Below, one piece after another: positions 44,397 to 54,277 of a stretch of 64,000 nucleotides of DNA; position 1 is the first letter of the stretch; every line of letters starts with the position of its first letter. Under the pieces are notes generated by a model. The model was not told the DNA's origin. It saw nothing but the letters and a program-made list of their open reading frames with translations, and did no database searches. The position numbers and the translations under genes were made by a program. Source of the stretch: Hoeflea sp. 108 (GTDB taxonomy: Bacteria; Pseudomonadota; Alphaproteobacteria; Rhizobiales; Rhizobiaceae); NCBI RefSeq assembly GCF_000372965.1, contig NZ_KB890024.1:1552839-1616838 (forward strand), given 5' to 3'.

Positions 44397-46778
44397 CTAG
44401 AAGGTATCCTTCGCCGAGCCGAAATCGCCGAGCGTGCGGAACGAGATGTTGAAGCCCACGGTGCGTGAAACGTCGTTCGGCTTGGCGTGCTCGCGGCTCT
44501 CGACGTAGGTCATCATATAGGTGAAGCACTCGTCGTCATAGGCGAAGCCGACACCGTTCTTGACCATCAGGTCGCCCTGGATGTCGTAGGTGCCCGATCC
44601 AAACACGCGCCACTCGTCGTTGAAGCGTGCAGTGGCGCCCAACGTCACTTCGTGGCGGTCGTTGGCAAAACCGTAAAGAGGCTGCGACTCGATGAAGGCG
44701 TATTTCGCCGACACCGCGATCGGACGGGCGTCGAGGCCAGCCTTCAGCTCGGCGCGACGGACCGCGAACGTCTGTTCGTCGAAGCGACCGCTGGCCGATG
44801 CCGAGAAGCCGTTGGGGCTGGCGATGCCGACGAGCGCCACGTAATCCGAAGTGTCGCTCTCGAGACCGGAATAGGCGCCGGCATTGACCAGATCGGGTGC
44901 GGCAAACGAGTTTTCACCGGCGAGCTGGTAGGACTGGCCAACGATTGCATTGGTGGTCCAGCCATTGTTGAAGTTGCCGGTGTAGCGCAGGCCGAGATTG
45001 GCGCGCGTGCCGCCTTCCATACGGTCGTAGCCCGAGAACTTGTCACGCTCGAACAGCGACGTCGCATCGAAGACGAAACTCTGGGCATCCTCGTTGGGGA
45101 TGCCGAGGCGCCCGATGTCGCCCTCGTTCGGACGCGCAAAGACCTGCGCCATCGGCTCGAGCACATGCGTCGAACTGGTCGACGAGAACAGCACTGGCCA
45201 GCGCAGCTCAAGACCCAGCGTCGCCATGTAGCGGAACAGCGACGAACGGACGTCCGCTGCAACGCCGAGGTCGCCGGCCATGTTGTTGATCGCGTCGACC
45301 GATGCATTGGAGGCGTTGAGATAGCTACCGTCGGCGCGGAACGCCATCAAAGGGGTGACCAGCAAACCGCCGTCTGTGATGATGGTGCGCTTCCACTCGG
45401 CCTCTGCTGTCAGCCGACCGGAGTTGCCCTCAAGCCCATGCACAGTGGGTGTCAAAGCCGGGTCGAATACGGTTGTGTCCAGTCCCGAGCGCTGGATGAC
45501 GCGTGCGTTGACGTCGAACGACAGTTCACCGCCGGCGACAGGCATGTCGGGGATATAGGCATAGTCGAGCGACGGCAGCACCCAGGGCTGCTTGTCGGCG
45601 CGCGCCAGCGGATCGCTGTCGAGCGCGTCCTCCTGGACCTGGAAGCGCATGGCGCGCAGGTCAAAGTAGTTGCGGTCGCTTAGACCGGTCAAATAGACCT
45701 CGGAACGATGGGTGGAGTCGTTGAAGCCGTCGATCCCATAGGTGCGTGAGAAATTCTTGTCCGACTGGGCAAGAATATCCCAGCCGAAGGCCCAGCGCGG
45801 GTTGAGGTCGAAGTGCCCTTTGGTGCCGACCATGCCGCGCAGCTTGTTCGGATCGCCCGCTGGGCCCGAATCGACAGTGTTGGCGTCGAACCGGTCGGGA
45901 TTTTGCTGGTTGATGCCCGCGATCTTCAGGCTGTATTCGCCGTTATTGAAGCGCTGGCGCCATTCGGCCTCGGCGAGGAAACCCTGGCGGGTGTAGCCGG
46001 TGCCTTTGACCGTGAGATCGTAGGTCGGCGAAAGCGCCAGATAGTAGGGGATGCCGAGGCTGTAGCCGAGCTTGTTGTTGTAGCCGACGCTCGGCATCAG
46101 GAAGCCGCTCTTGCGCTTGACCGTGGGGTCCGCGATTTCGAACGACGGCAAGAAGGCAATCGGGAAGCCGAAGAATTCGAAATTCGAATTCTCGAAGCGC
46201 ACGGTCTTCTTCTGGCCGTTCCAGATGATTTTCTGTGCCTTGATACGCCAGATCGGCGCTTTGTCGGGCTTGTCCTCACAGGGTTCGCAAGCGGTGTAGA
46301 CGCCGTTGTTGAACGTCGTCAGCACGCCGCCTTCGCGCTTGGCGCTTTCGGCTGCGAAATAGGTCTTGTCGACGGTTTCGAGACGCAGCGCGTTGACGAA
46401 GCCGTTGGCGAAGTCATCGGTGATGTCGATCTCTTGCGAGAAGATCTTGGTGCCGTCGGCATTCAGGATTTCGACGTTGCCGCTGGCGACCAGCCGCGAG
46501 GTCTTGCGGTCATAGGTGACGCGCTGGGCGACCAGGCGGTTGTCCGCATAGTCGATCTGCACGCCGCCGACGGCGGTGACCGTGTTGGCGTCGTTGTCAT
46601 AGACGAGCGTGTCCGCCTCGAGCAGCATCTGCGAGCCTTCGGGCACGTCAGGCGCAAGGTCGGCGATCGTCTGGGCGGCAACCGGCGTGCTCGGCGGAAC
46701 AGCGAACGCAAAAAGGCATGCGAGCGCAGTCGCAGCAAACAGGCGGGCCCTGATTTGGGCCGTCTTTTGGCTGGCCAT
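44397..46778 (-). CDS. lptD: LPS-assembly outer-membrane protein LptD
   Basis: A 793-residue protein that inserts LPS into the outer leaflet. A signal peptide (ARLFAATALACLFAFAVPPS) precedes an OstA/LptA-like periplasmic domain (LLEADTLVYDNDANTVTAVG) and a large beta-barrel with many alternating aromatic strands. CEPCED near residue 150 can supply disulfides. ATG 46778 is preferred to a GTG at 46790, with GAGGGG upstream. It is downstream of lptG, close enough for co-transcription. Confidence 0.96.
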   Translation of the reverse strand: MASQKTAQIRARLFAATALACLFAFAVPPSTPVAAQTIADLAPDVPEGSQMLLEADTLVYDNDANTVTAVGGVQIDYADNRLVAQRVTYDRKTSRLVASGNVEILNADGTKIFSQEIDITDDFANGFVNALRLETVDKTYFAAESAKREGGVLTTFNNGVYTACEPCEDKPDKAPIWRIKAQKIIWNGQKKTVRFENSNFEFFGFPIAFLPSFEIADPTVKRKSGFLMPSVGYNNKLGYSLGIPYYLALSPTYDLTVKGTGYTRQGFLAEAEWRQRFNNGEYSLKIAGINQQNPDRFDANTVDSGPAGDPNKLRGMVGTKGHFDLNPRWAFGWDILAQSDKNFSRTYGIDGFNDSTHRSEVYLTGLSDRNYFDLRAMRFQVQEDALDSDPLARADKQPWVLPSLDYAYIPDMPVAGGELSFDVNARVIQRSGLDTTVFDPALTPTVHGLEGNSGRLTAEAEWKRTIITDGGLLVTPLMAFRADGSYLNASNASVDAINNMAGDLGVAADVRSSLFRYMATLGLELRWPVLFSSTSSTHVLEPMAQVFARPNEGDIGRLGIPNEDAQSFVFDATSLFERDKFSGYDRMEGGTRANLGLRYTGNFNNGWTTNAIVGQSYQLAGENSFAAPDLVNAGAYSGLESDTSDYVALVGIASPNGFSASASGRFDEQTFAVRRAELKAGLDARPIAVSAKYAFIESQPLYGFANDRHEVTLGATARFNDEWRVFGSGTYDIQGDLMVKNGVGFAYDDECFTYMMTYVESREHAKPNDVSRTVGFNISFRTLGDFGSAKDTF

Positions 46779-46790
46779 TACGCCCCTCAC

Positions 46791-47876
46791 CTAACCGTCC
46801 TCCCTGTAGAGCAGGAAAGTTACCCCGAAAAACATTGCTACGACGACTGGAAGCCAGGCCGCAATATAGGTCGGCACGAATCCAGCATTGCCGAATGCTT
46901 TGACCAGAACCGAAACGACATAAAGCAGAAAGCCAGCGACGACGCCACCCAGAATCATCGTTGCCGACTGCCCCATCCTCGCAAATCGCATCGACACTGT
47001 TGCAGCAATGAGTGTCATTGCCACCAGCAGGAAGGGCAGGGCGACGAGCGAGTGGAACTGCATGGCGAAGGCATTGGCGCGAAGGCCGAACGAACGAGCC
47101 ACCTCGATCTTGGCGGGCAACTGGAAGAACGGGATCGTTTCCGGGCGCGCCAGCCGCTCCTGGACGAATTCCGGTTTGAGATTGGTAGGCACCCGGTCTG
47201 TCGGTTCAGCGACGAAATTCTCACCGCCCTTCATGCTCCGGACGTCCACCAACTCCCAGTAGCCGTCGCGCAGATAGGCACGCCGCGCATCCTTGCGGCC
47301 GACCATGTTGCCGTCATTGTCGAAAATGAAGAACACGGCGTCGGACAGTTCAAGGCCCTGGTTGAGAACCGCACGGGCGCCGATGATGACTTCCTCGTCC
47401 TTCGTCTTCTGACGCAGCCACGGCGCCGAGAAGGCCGAGACCGAATTGGACTGGCGCGAGCGCAGCTCCGATTCGAGGTTTTCCGAATGCGAGAAGCCGT
47501 AGGCTGCGATCGGGTTAAGGATGCCGACGGTGACGAGGCCGAAGAACAACGCGCCGGCGCAGCAAGGCAGCAGGAACTGCCAGGCCGAGATGCCGGCGGC
47601 GCGGGCTATCACCAGTTCGTAGCGCCGGTTGAGCGAGATCAGCGTCGCCATGGCGCCGAACAGCGCCACGAAAGGCACCGTCTGCTGCATGATCATCGGC
47701 ACGCGCAACGCCGATACGGTGAGCGCGATGCTGAACTTGAAGCCCGGCAGGCCGCCGACATTGCTCGAGAATTCGGTGACGTCGATGATGAAGATCAGCG
47801 CGAAGATGCCGACGAAGAACCACGTCGTGATGACGACGTAGCGGAAGAAGAAATAACGGCCGAGTGTCCAGCCCAT
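46791..47876 (-). CDS. lptG: LPS export permease LptG
   Basis: A 361-residue inner-membrane permease of the LptB2FG ABC complex that extracts LPS. It starts MGWTLGRYFFFRYVV and has six hydrophobic segments around a periplasmic beta-jellyroll domain. It shares one base of its ATG with the lptF stop. The stop is 12 bases from the lptD ATG, so lptF-lptG-lptD are one transcript. Confidence 0.95.
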   Translation of the reverse strand: MGWTLGRYFFFRYVVITTWFFVGIFALIFIIDVTEFSSNVGGLPGFKFSIALTVSALRVPMIMQQTVPFVALFGAMATLISLNRRYELVIARAAGISAWQFLLPCCAGALFFGLVTVGILNPIAAYGFSHSENLESELRSRQSNSVSAFSAPWLRQKTKDEEVIIGARAVLNQGLELSDAVFFIFDNDGNMVGRKDARRAYLRDGYWELVDVRSMKGGENFVAEPTDRVPTNLKPEFVQERLARPETIPFFQLPAKIEVARSFGLRANAFAMQFHSLVALPFLLVAMTLIAATVSMRFARMGQSATMILGGVVAGFLLYVVSVLVKAFGNAGFVPTYIAAWLPVVVAMFFGVTFLLYREDG

Positions 47877-49078
47877 CACGCGGCTCCCTGGCCGGATGCG
47901 CCGCCGCCCCAGAGGCGAAGGCGCAAGGCTGTCATGGCGTCGCTGAAGCGCGCGAACCGCGACGCGATCCAGTCGGCGGTGGCGACGGGCAGTTCCATCG
48001 ATTTGTTGTTGCGAATGAACCAGATCGCCAACAGCGAGGCGCCGATCGGCACGCCGTAGACGGCAAAGCCCAGCCACGGCACGGTTTCAGCCTTGCTGTC
48101 GGCGAAGAACCCAAGCCAGCGGAAGAACAGCGCGATGCCGATGGTGGTGATCAGCGGATGGATGCGGGCGTCGCGGTGCGAACGGGCGTCGCCCGCAACC
48201 GCGAGCGCGATCAGTGCGAATGTGATCGGGTATAGCCACTCGGTGAAGCGCCGATCGAGTTCCGCTTTGAAGGCGTCGGGATTGCGCTGGTAAACCTTGT
48301 CGTTGGCGGGCGGGTTCATAAGATAGAGCGTGCCGCGGTCTTTCGGCCGCATAGTTACTTCCTGTGCGGCGGAGCTGAATTCGCTGAGGTCGAAGGCGTA
48401 GGAATCGAAGCTGATGACCGAGACCTCACCGGCTGGTGCCTTGCGGTGGATGACGCCATTTTCCATGACGAGCATCTGCTTGTTGTCGCGCTTAATGAAG
48501 GCACCCGACTTGGCATAGTAGATCAGGTCGACATTCTTCTCGCGCGAATCGGCGACGAAGATACGGCCCAGGCCACCATCCGGCAGGCGCTCGCCGACCT
48601 GCACGAACAGGCCTTCGTCGACCTTGCGGAACGAGCCTTCCTGGATGATCAGCGACAGGAGATCGGCGCGTGACGTCGCGACAAGTTCGCGGTTGCGCTG
48701 GCGTGCCATCGGGTCTGCTACATTGTCGATGACGAAGGAGAACAGGCTGGCGCCGATGGCCAGGATGAGGATCGGCCGGATCACTGTCATGCGCGAGGCG
48801 CCGGCCGCATTGATCACCACCAGTTCGGAATCGCCGTTCATGGTGCTGAGCGTCTGCGCGACCGCGATGATGACGGCGAAAGGCACGACTATGGGGATGA
48901 TGGTCGGCAAGATCAGCGCTGCTACCTCGAAGAAGGTCAACGCCGACTGGCCGCTGTCGGTGACGAGGTCGATGCGGCCCAGCACCTGGGTGGTCCAGAC
49001 GATCGCCAAAGTCCAGGTCAGCGCCGCAATGAACACCGCGAACGCACGACGCAGGATGTAGCGCTCTACGACCTTCAT
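47876..49078 (-). CDS. lptF: LPS export permease LptF
   Basis: The 400-residue partner of LptG, starting MKVVERYILRRAFAVFIAAL with six hydrophobic segments and a large periplasmic domain in between (NGDSELVVINAAGASRMTVI is the coupling-helix region). First gene of the lptF-lptG-lptD-surA-pdxA-rsmA minus-strand run; divergent from pepA. Confidence 0.95.
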   Translation of the reverse strand: MKVVERYILRRAFAVFIAALTWTLAIVWTTQVLGRIDLVTDSGQSALTFFEVAALILPTIIPIVVPFAVIIAVAQTLSTMNGDSELVVINAAGASRMTVIRPILILAIGASLFSFVIDNVADPMARQRNRELVATSRADLLSLIIQEGSFRKVDEGLFVQVGERLPDGGLGRIFVADSREKNVDLIYYAKSGAFIKRDNKQMLVMENGVIHRKAPAGEVSVISFDSYAFDLSEFSSAAQEVTMRPKDRGTLYLMNPPANDKVYQRNPDAFKAELDRRFTEWLYPITFALIALAVAGDARSHRDARIHPLITTIGIALFFRWLGFFADSKAETVPWLGFAVYGVPIGASLLAIWFIRNNKSMELPVATADWIASRFARFSDAMTALRLRLWGGGASGQGAA

Positions 49079-49392
49079 TGGATGATCAGGATTCCGTGTT
49101 TCCGACTTGGCTGGTCGACACGATCGCGTCTGGCCAGTGTCTCTAAGCTATAGTCCCAGGCTTGCCGGCACAACCAGCGCCCCCAGGCCGGCATCGTTTC
49201 AACGCCATGTTTCCGCCGACCCGACTCTCGAACCTATTGGCTAAGAAAGGCCGAAGAGAGATGGTTAATGCAAGGTCGCCAGCGACATTTCGTCTTTACC
49301 TATAGTGAGCCTGGATGACGGGAGGTTTGCCAAAAAGTCGAAAACGACCAAATGTCGCGCACAATCTGAATGACATCCGAAAGCAGGGCATC
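49079..49392. other. Divergent promoter region of lptF and pepA
   Basis: CTATAG hexamers, matching the rhizobial -10, occur at 49147-49152 (readable toward lptF) and at 49299-49304 (toward pepA), but neither has a convincing -35 element at 17 bases. No gene is seen. Confidence 0.35.
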
Positions 49393-50889
49393 ATGACTTC
49401 CAAGCCGTCGATCAGTTTCGCCAAGGCAGGTGTGCCGAAAAAGGGCAGCGTGTTCGTCTTCTCCGCCGAAGATGGTGGCTTGAGCGATGCAGCGCGCACC
49501 TGCGATCCGGCCAAGACGCTTGATCGCGCCTTCCCGGTCGCCGATTTCACCGGCAAGTTCGGCGCCGTCGTCGAGGTGCTGGCGCCCGAGGGGACTGCCG
49601 TCGACAGGCTGGTTGCCGTCGGCGCCGGTAAGGCTGCGTCGCTCGACGAATATTCCTGGCTGAAGCTCGGCGGCACGGTTGCCGGCCAGTTGCGCAAGGC
49701 AACCGAGGTGGCCGTGATCCTCGATATCGCGGATGTCGCCGTCGATGGCGCCGCTGCCGCCGGTTTCGCCGCCGGCATCCTGCTCCGGACGTATAATTTC
49801 GACAAATACAAGACGAAGAAGGACAATGGCGACGGCAAGGCCGACGACAAGAAGCCTGCCAAGATCACCATCCATTGCGCCGATCCGGTAGCTGCCAAGA
49901 AGGCATTTGCCGATGCCGAGGCGGTGGTCGGCGGCGTGGTGCTCGCACGTGACCTGGTCAACGAGCCGGCCAACGTGCTCGGCCCGGTCGAGTTCGCCGC
50001 CCAGGCCAAGGAACTCGAAAAGCTTGGTGTCAAGGTCGAGATACTGACCGAGAAGGAAATGAAGAAGCTCGGCATGGGCGCGCTGCTCGGCGTTGCCCAG
50101 GGGTCGGTGCGTCCGCCGCGCCTCGCTGTGATGCAGTGGAACGGCGGCAAGGCCAAGGATAAGCCCGTCGCCTTCGTCGGCAAGGGCGTGGTCTTCGATT
50201 CGGGTGGCGTGTCGATCAAGCCTGCAGCCGGCATGGAGGACATGAAGGGCGACATGGGCGGTGCTGCCGCCGTCACCGGCCTGATGCATGCACTTGCCGC
50301 CCGCAAGGCCAAGGCCAATGTCGTTGGCATCATCGGCCTCGTCGAAAACATGGTCGACGGCAACGCCCAGCGTCCGGGCGACATCGTCACCTCGATGTCG
50401 GGGCAGACCATTGAGGTGCTGAACACCGACGCCGAAGGCCGTCTCGTGCTCGCCGATGCGCTCTGGTACTGCAACCAGCGCTTCGAGCCGAAGTTCATGG
50501 TCAATCTGGCGACGCTCACAGGTGCCATCATGGTGGCGCTCGGCCAGCAGCACGCCGGTTTGTTCTCCAACAATGACGAGCTGGCAACCCGGCTGACCGC
50601 CTCCGGTACCGCGACACAGGAAAAGCTGTGGCGCATGCCTCTGGGCTCGGATTACGACAAGCTGATCGATTCGAAGAATGCCGACATGAAGAACATCGGC
50701 GGTCGTTACGGCGGCTCGATCACGGCCGCGCAGTTCCTGCAGCGCTTCGTCAAGGAAACGCCCTGGGCGCATCTCGACATTGCCGGCACTGCCATGGGCT
50801 CGCCGACCAACGAGATCAACCAGTCCTGGGGCTCCGGCTATGGCGTGCGCCTGCTCGACAGGCTGGTGCGCGACCACTACGAAGCATAA
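49393..50889 (+). CDS. pepA: Leucyl aminopeptidase (M17)
   Basis: A 498-residue dizinc aminopeptidase; N-terminal alpha/beta domain and a catalytic C-terminal domain with VGKGVVFDSGGVSIKP (metal Lys/Asp) and the signature NTDAEGRLVLAD. Cytoplasmic peptide turnover; E. coli PepA also binds DNA at pyrimidine and cer sites, not shown here. ATG 49393 gives the typical short N-terminus; a frame from 49315 would add 26 residues. Confidence 0.95.
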   Translation: MTSKPSISFAKAGVPKKGSVFVFSAEDGGLSDAARTCDPAKTLDRAFPVADFTGKFGAVVEVLAPEGTAVDRLVAVGAGKAASLDEYSWLKLGGTVAGQLRKATEVAVILDIADVAVDGAAAAGFAAGILLRTYNFDKYKTKKDNGDGKADDKKPAKITIHCADPVAAKKAFADAEAVVGGVVLARDLVNEPANVLGPVEFAAQAKELEKLGVKVEILTEKEMKKLGMGALLGVAQGSVRPPRLAVMQWNGGKAKDKPVAFVGKGVVFDSGGVSIKPAAGMEDMKGDMGGAAAVTGLMHALAARKAKANVVGIIGLVENMVDGNAQRPGDIVTSMSGQTIEVLNTDAEGRLVLADALWYCNQRFEPKFMVNLATLTGAIMVALGQQHAGLFSNNDELATRLTASGTATQEKLWRMPLGSDYDKLIDSKNADMKNIGGRYGGSITAAQFLQRFVKETPWAHLDIAGTAMGSPTNEINQSWGSGYGVRLLDRLVRDHYEA

Positions 50890-50978
50890 GGCCTGACAGG
50901 CGGCAGCCATAGCCAAGTTCCAAGCGGCTGCCGCCCGAAGCTTCACCCGCGCTCTGAATTGGGGCATAGCATTGCCCT

Positions 50979-51428
50979 ATGGCCGAAGTCCTTTTCTATC
51001 ATTTGACCGAATCGACGCTCGAGGATGCCCTGCCGAGCCTGCTCGAGCGCAGCCTGCAGCGCGGCTGGAAAGCAGTGGTGCAGGTGGGCTCGGAAGAGCG
51101 GCGCGATGCGCTCGACGTGCATCTGTGGACCTTCCGCGAGGAGTCGTTTCTAGCCCATGGCAGCGACCGTGAGCCTCATGCGCCCGATCAGCCCGTCATC
51201 CTGACTGTTGGCGAGGGCAACCCGAACGCCGCCGAAATCCGCTTCATGGTCGATGGTGCTTCGCCGCCCGACCTCAGCCCCTATCAACGTGCCGTGTTCC
51301 TGTTCGACGGACACGACGCGCTACAGCTCGAAGACGCACGCCAGCACTGGAAGACGATGAAGGTCGCCGGCCACGCTGTGACCTATTGGCAGCAAACCGC
51401 CGACAAGCGATGGGAACGCAAGGCCTAA
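50979..51428 (+). CDS. holC: DNA polymerase III chi subunit
   Basis: A 149-residue protein starting MAEVLFYHLTESTLEDALPS with RGWKAVVQVGSEERRDALD and the late YQRAVFLFDGHDALQLEDAR, diagnostic for HolC. It links the clamp loader to single-strand binding protein at the fork. Its position directly after pepA is conserved across proteobacteria. Confidence 0.93.
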   Translation: MAEVLFYHLTESTLEDALPSLLERSLQRGWKAVVQVGSEERRDALDVHLWTFREESFLAHGSDREPHAPDQPVILTVGEGNPNAAEIRFMVDGASPPDLSPYQRAVFLFDGHDALQLEDARQHWKTMKVAGHAVTYWQQTADKRWERKA

Positions 51429-51616
51429 GGGGCACAACGAGCCTGGCGGGACGGATGCAGGCGACCTCGCAGGCCGAGGCGGCCACCAGACAAGATGCAG
51501 CGTGAAATAGTGGGCAAAGACAGCGCTCCACTTCCCGATGCGGGGCAAAAGCCGTAGTAGGGCTTATTCCCTGTCTTCGGTTGCGCTTCGCCGCGACCTC
51601 CAGAGCATCGAGCGCC

Positions 51617-52231
51617 ATGCGGTCCCTGTTTCTACTCATCCTGCTTGCGGGCACTGGCCTCGGAATCATTTATCCTTGGGCAGCCACCAATTTCTCCGGC
51701 AACGAGATCGGGACCTACCGCGTCTATGATCGGGGCGGCAGCTTCCGTCCGGTGGACGTGGCCTTGGCAACGACCGATGCGCCGGTGCGTGTGCTGGTCG
51801 ATCTGACCACATTGGCGCCGCCTGTCGTCCAGCCGGCGCGGGCGATCCTGTCGATGACGGCTTCGACAGGTGGGGAGACTGTGCTGGCCCAGGCGCTGAA
51901 CTTCTATGACACGACCCCGCGCGAGCGCAGTCCGCAACTGCCCGATCCGGTGTTCCGCGACGATGCCGGCCTGATCCGCGAGGTGAAGGCGGGCAGCTAT
52001 CGTTTCGTGGTGGCACAGGGCGATAATGACAACGTCCAGATTCAGCGCGTCGACCTTATCCTGCGCTCCGGCGCCGGCGAACCCGACCCCCGAGCGCAAC
52101 CGACCGGTTTTTCGCTCATGGCTGTGGGCTTCATAGGTCTGGTGCTGTCTTTGCGCCGCAAGCGCAATCCGGAGAACCCGAGCTCGCAGCCCCCGGCGCC
52201 GCGCTGGGGCAGGGGAGCAGACAAGACATAG
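51617..52231 (+). CDS. Unknown membrane-anchored protein, paralogue A
   Basis: A 204-residue protein of no family I recognise. An N-terminal hydrophobic segment (MRSLFLLILLAGTGLGIIYP) and a C-terminal helix (FSLMAVGFIGLVLSLRRKR) flank a periplasmic-looking beta-rich domain with GTYRVYDRGGSFRPVDVAL and a regular charged pattern. The tail ends APRWGRGADKT. The next gene is clearly its paralogue (same layout and RWGR-ADKT ending), so the pair arose by duplication. Confidence 0.75.
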   Translation: MRSLFLLILLAGTGLGIIYPWAATNFSGNEIGTYRVYDRGGSFRPVDVALATTDAPVRVLVDLTTLAPPVVQPARAILSMTASTGGETVLAQALNFYDTTPRERSPQLPDPVFRDDAGLIREVKAGSYRFVVAQGDNDNVQIQRVDLILRSGAGEPDPRAQPTGFSLMAVGFIGLVLSLRRKRNPENPSSQPPAPRWGRGADKT

Positions 52232-52267
52232 TTTTTTGCATTTTGCGGCGTTGCGAGTGGGGAGCGC

Positions 52268-52914
52268 ATGTCCGAAAATGAGGAAGAGGACGACATCTCG
52301 GCAATCCTGAGGTTTCTGTCCGTCATCGCCATGGTCGTGGGGGTAGGGCGATTTACGCCTACCCTTGGGCGGTGAAGAATCTCAGTGGCCGCGAGATCGG
52401 CATCTACCGTATCTATGATGACGGCAAGTTCCCTGCCGCCGCTGCCATTTTGGCAGATACGGACGCGCCTGTTCGGGTGATGGTGGACGTGGTTGCGGTC
52501 GAGCCTATAGCTCAGAGATCTGTGCCATTGGTCATTTCTGTCGTTGCCTCGACACGCGGCGAAGTGGTGTTCAGCGAAACGCTGAAACTGCGGGACGTGG
52601 CAATCAGCGAGCGCAATCCCGAGACCATCGACCCGATGCATCGGAACATTGCCGGCTTGATCCGCACGGTGGAGCCGGGCATCTACAGTTTCGAGATCGG
52701 CCAGCCGGGCATAAGCGGAATTGGTGTCAGGAGCGTCGATGTCGTTTTGCGTGGCGGGGTGATGGAAGTTGACCAACGGGCCCATCTGCCGGGCTTCTTC
52801 CTGGTTGCCGCCGGCCTTGCCGGTGTCGCGGTTTCCATGGCGCGCGGACACGATCGGACGACAAGGACAAAGCCACCGGCGAAGCGCTGGGGCAGGAATG
52901 CGGACAAGACATGA
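52268..52914 (+). pseudogene. Unknown membrane-anchored protein, paralogue B, frameshifted
   Basis: The 5' part runs from ATG 52268, with GGGGAG in front, through MSENEEEDDISAILRFLSVI and a hydrophobic stretch. It then stops, while the rest of the protein (AIYAYPWAVKNLSGREIG, matching paralogue A from IIYPWAATNFSGNEIG) is in another frame from about 52350. The switch lies near a run of five G at 52339-52343; one extra G would restore a single frame of about 216 codons. Either a true frameshift, a phase-variable tract or a sequencing error. A GTG at 52372 gives the 180-residue remainder. C-terminal RWGRNADKT as in paralogue A; stop overlaps rlmJ. Confidence 0.7.
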
Positions 52915-53765
52915 ATTATCGCCACGCCTATCATGCCGGGAACTTTGCTGACGTGGTCAAGCACGCGGTGCTGGCCCGGCTGGTCGAATACCTGAAGCGC
53001 AAGGACAAGGCGTTTCGCGTCATCGACACCCATGCCGGCATCGGCCTCTATGACCTTGGCTCCGAAGAAGCGCAGAAGACGGGTGAGTGGCACGACGGAA
53101 TCGGCCGACTGGTCGAGACAAAGCTGCCCGCAGACGCCGTTGAACTGCTGGAACCTTATCTCGATGCTGTTAGGGCGCAGAACCCCGAGGGCGGCATTTC
53201 AAGCTATCCTGGTTCGCCTGTGATCGCCCGTCATCTGCTTCGCAAGCAGGACCGCCTCTCGGCAATCGAGCTGCATCCTGAGGATGCGCAAACGCTGGCT
53301 GCCCAGTTCGAGGGCGATTTCCAGACGAAGGTGATCGAACTCGACGGCTGGCTCGCACTCGGCGCGCATCTACCGCCGAAGGAAAAGCGTGGGCTGGTGC
53401 TGGTCGATCCGCCGTTCGAGAAGGAAGGCGAGTTCAACCGCCTTGTCGATGGTCTGGCCAGGGCCCACAAGCGTTGGCCTGGCGGCGTCTTCGCGCTGTG
53501 GTATCCGGTCAAGGATCGCAAGGCGGTTGCCGCCTTTCGCGAGGCACTGGCAGGTGCCGGCATTCCCAAGATCATGGACATCGAGTTTTACATCCGCCCA
53601 CCTTCTCCGGAGCCGAGGCTTGATGGCACTGGCATGGTGGTGGTCAATCCGCCGTTCCAGCTTGAGGCCGAGTTGCGCACCATGCTGCCGGCGCTGGCCA
53701 AGGTGCTTGCCGAGCAGAAGGGGGCGCGATGGTCTGTCGAATGGCTGGCCGGCGAGGCTTCTTGA
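52911..53765 (+). CDS. rlmJ: 23S rRNA (adenine-2030 N6)-methyltransferase
   Basis: A 284-residue SAM-dependent methyltransferase modifying A2030 in 23S rRNA. MNYRHAYHAGNFADVVKHAV at the start and VLVDPPFEKEGEF are characteristic of RlmJ; the later NPPF resembles a second loop. It overlaps the preceding frameshifted gene by 4 bases (ATGA), so its translation may depend on ribosomes reaching that stop. Confidence 0.95.
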   Translation: MNYRHAYHAGNFADVVKHAVLARLVEYLKRKDKAFRVIDTHAGIGLYDLGSEEAQKTGEWHDGIGRLVETKLPADAVELLEPYLDAVRAQNPEGGISSYPGSPVIARHLLRKQDRLSAIELHPEDAQTLAAQFEGDFQTKVIELDGWLALGAHLPPKEKRGLVLVDPPFEKEGEFNRLVDGLARAHKRWPGGVFALWYPVKDRKAVAAFREALAGAGIPKIMDIEFYIRPPSPEPRLDGTGMVVVNPPFQLEAELRTMLPALAKVLAEQKGARWSVEWLAGEAS

Positions 53766-53818
53766 CCGCGACGCGGCGACGCCGCAAACTGAGTTGCAGC
53801 AGCTTCGGAGTGGAAACC

Positions 53819-54259
53819 ATGAGTCGCATCGCCAGCATCTTCCTTGCCGCAACGACCAGCCTTGGCGCCATCGCCCTTGGTGCGGGCTCCGCCCAGGCAG
53901 CCGACCTTTCCGGCAGCTATGCCGCCGATTCCGGTTTGTGCAGCAACGCGTCGGTGCTCAACCGCATCACCAGCCGCTTTGCTCACCAGGTTCGCCACGT
54001 GCCGAATCTGCCGCAGGTGGCCATCACCGATTTCCAGCGCATCCACGAGCATCGCTATGAAGCTGCCGACGAAAACCACCCTATCGGCCGCACCTATTGC
54101 GGCGCCAAGGTGACCCTGTCTGACGGACATGATCGCGACATCTGGTATCTGGTCGAAGAGGGCATGGGCTTTGCTTCGATCGGCAACAATGTCGAGTTCT
54201 GCGTGTCCGGCTTCGATCGCTGGAACGTCTATGACGGCCGCTGCCGCGTCCTGCGCTGA
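53819..54259 (+). CDS. Small exported protein of unknown function
   Basis: A 146-residue protein with a good signal peptide (MSRIASIFLAATTSLGAIAL, cleaved after AQA) and a mature part with several cysteines, DLSGSYAADSGLCSNASVL, GRTYCGAKVTLSDGHDRDIWYL and a C-terminal NVYDGRCRVLR. It could be disulfide-bonded in the periplasm. I do not recognise a family. It lies between rlmJ and the RNase T2 gene, 18 bases upstream of the latter, so the two exported proteins are probably co-expressed. Confidence 0.7.
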   Translation: MSRIASIFLAATTSLGAIALGAGSAQAADLSGSYAADSGLCSNASVLNRITSRFAHQVRHVPNLPQVAITDFQRIHEHRYEAADENHPIGRTYCGAKVTLSDGHDRDIWYLVEEGMGFASIGNNVEFCVSGFDRWNVYDGRCRVLR

Positions 54260-54277
54260 GGTTGGCCGGATTTCGTC

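Noticed and set aside
45813..48059. 748-residue forward frame antisense to lptD/lptG
   Set aside because: Shadow of well-recognised genes on the other strand; no ribosome-binding site or domain.
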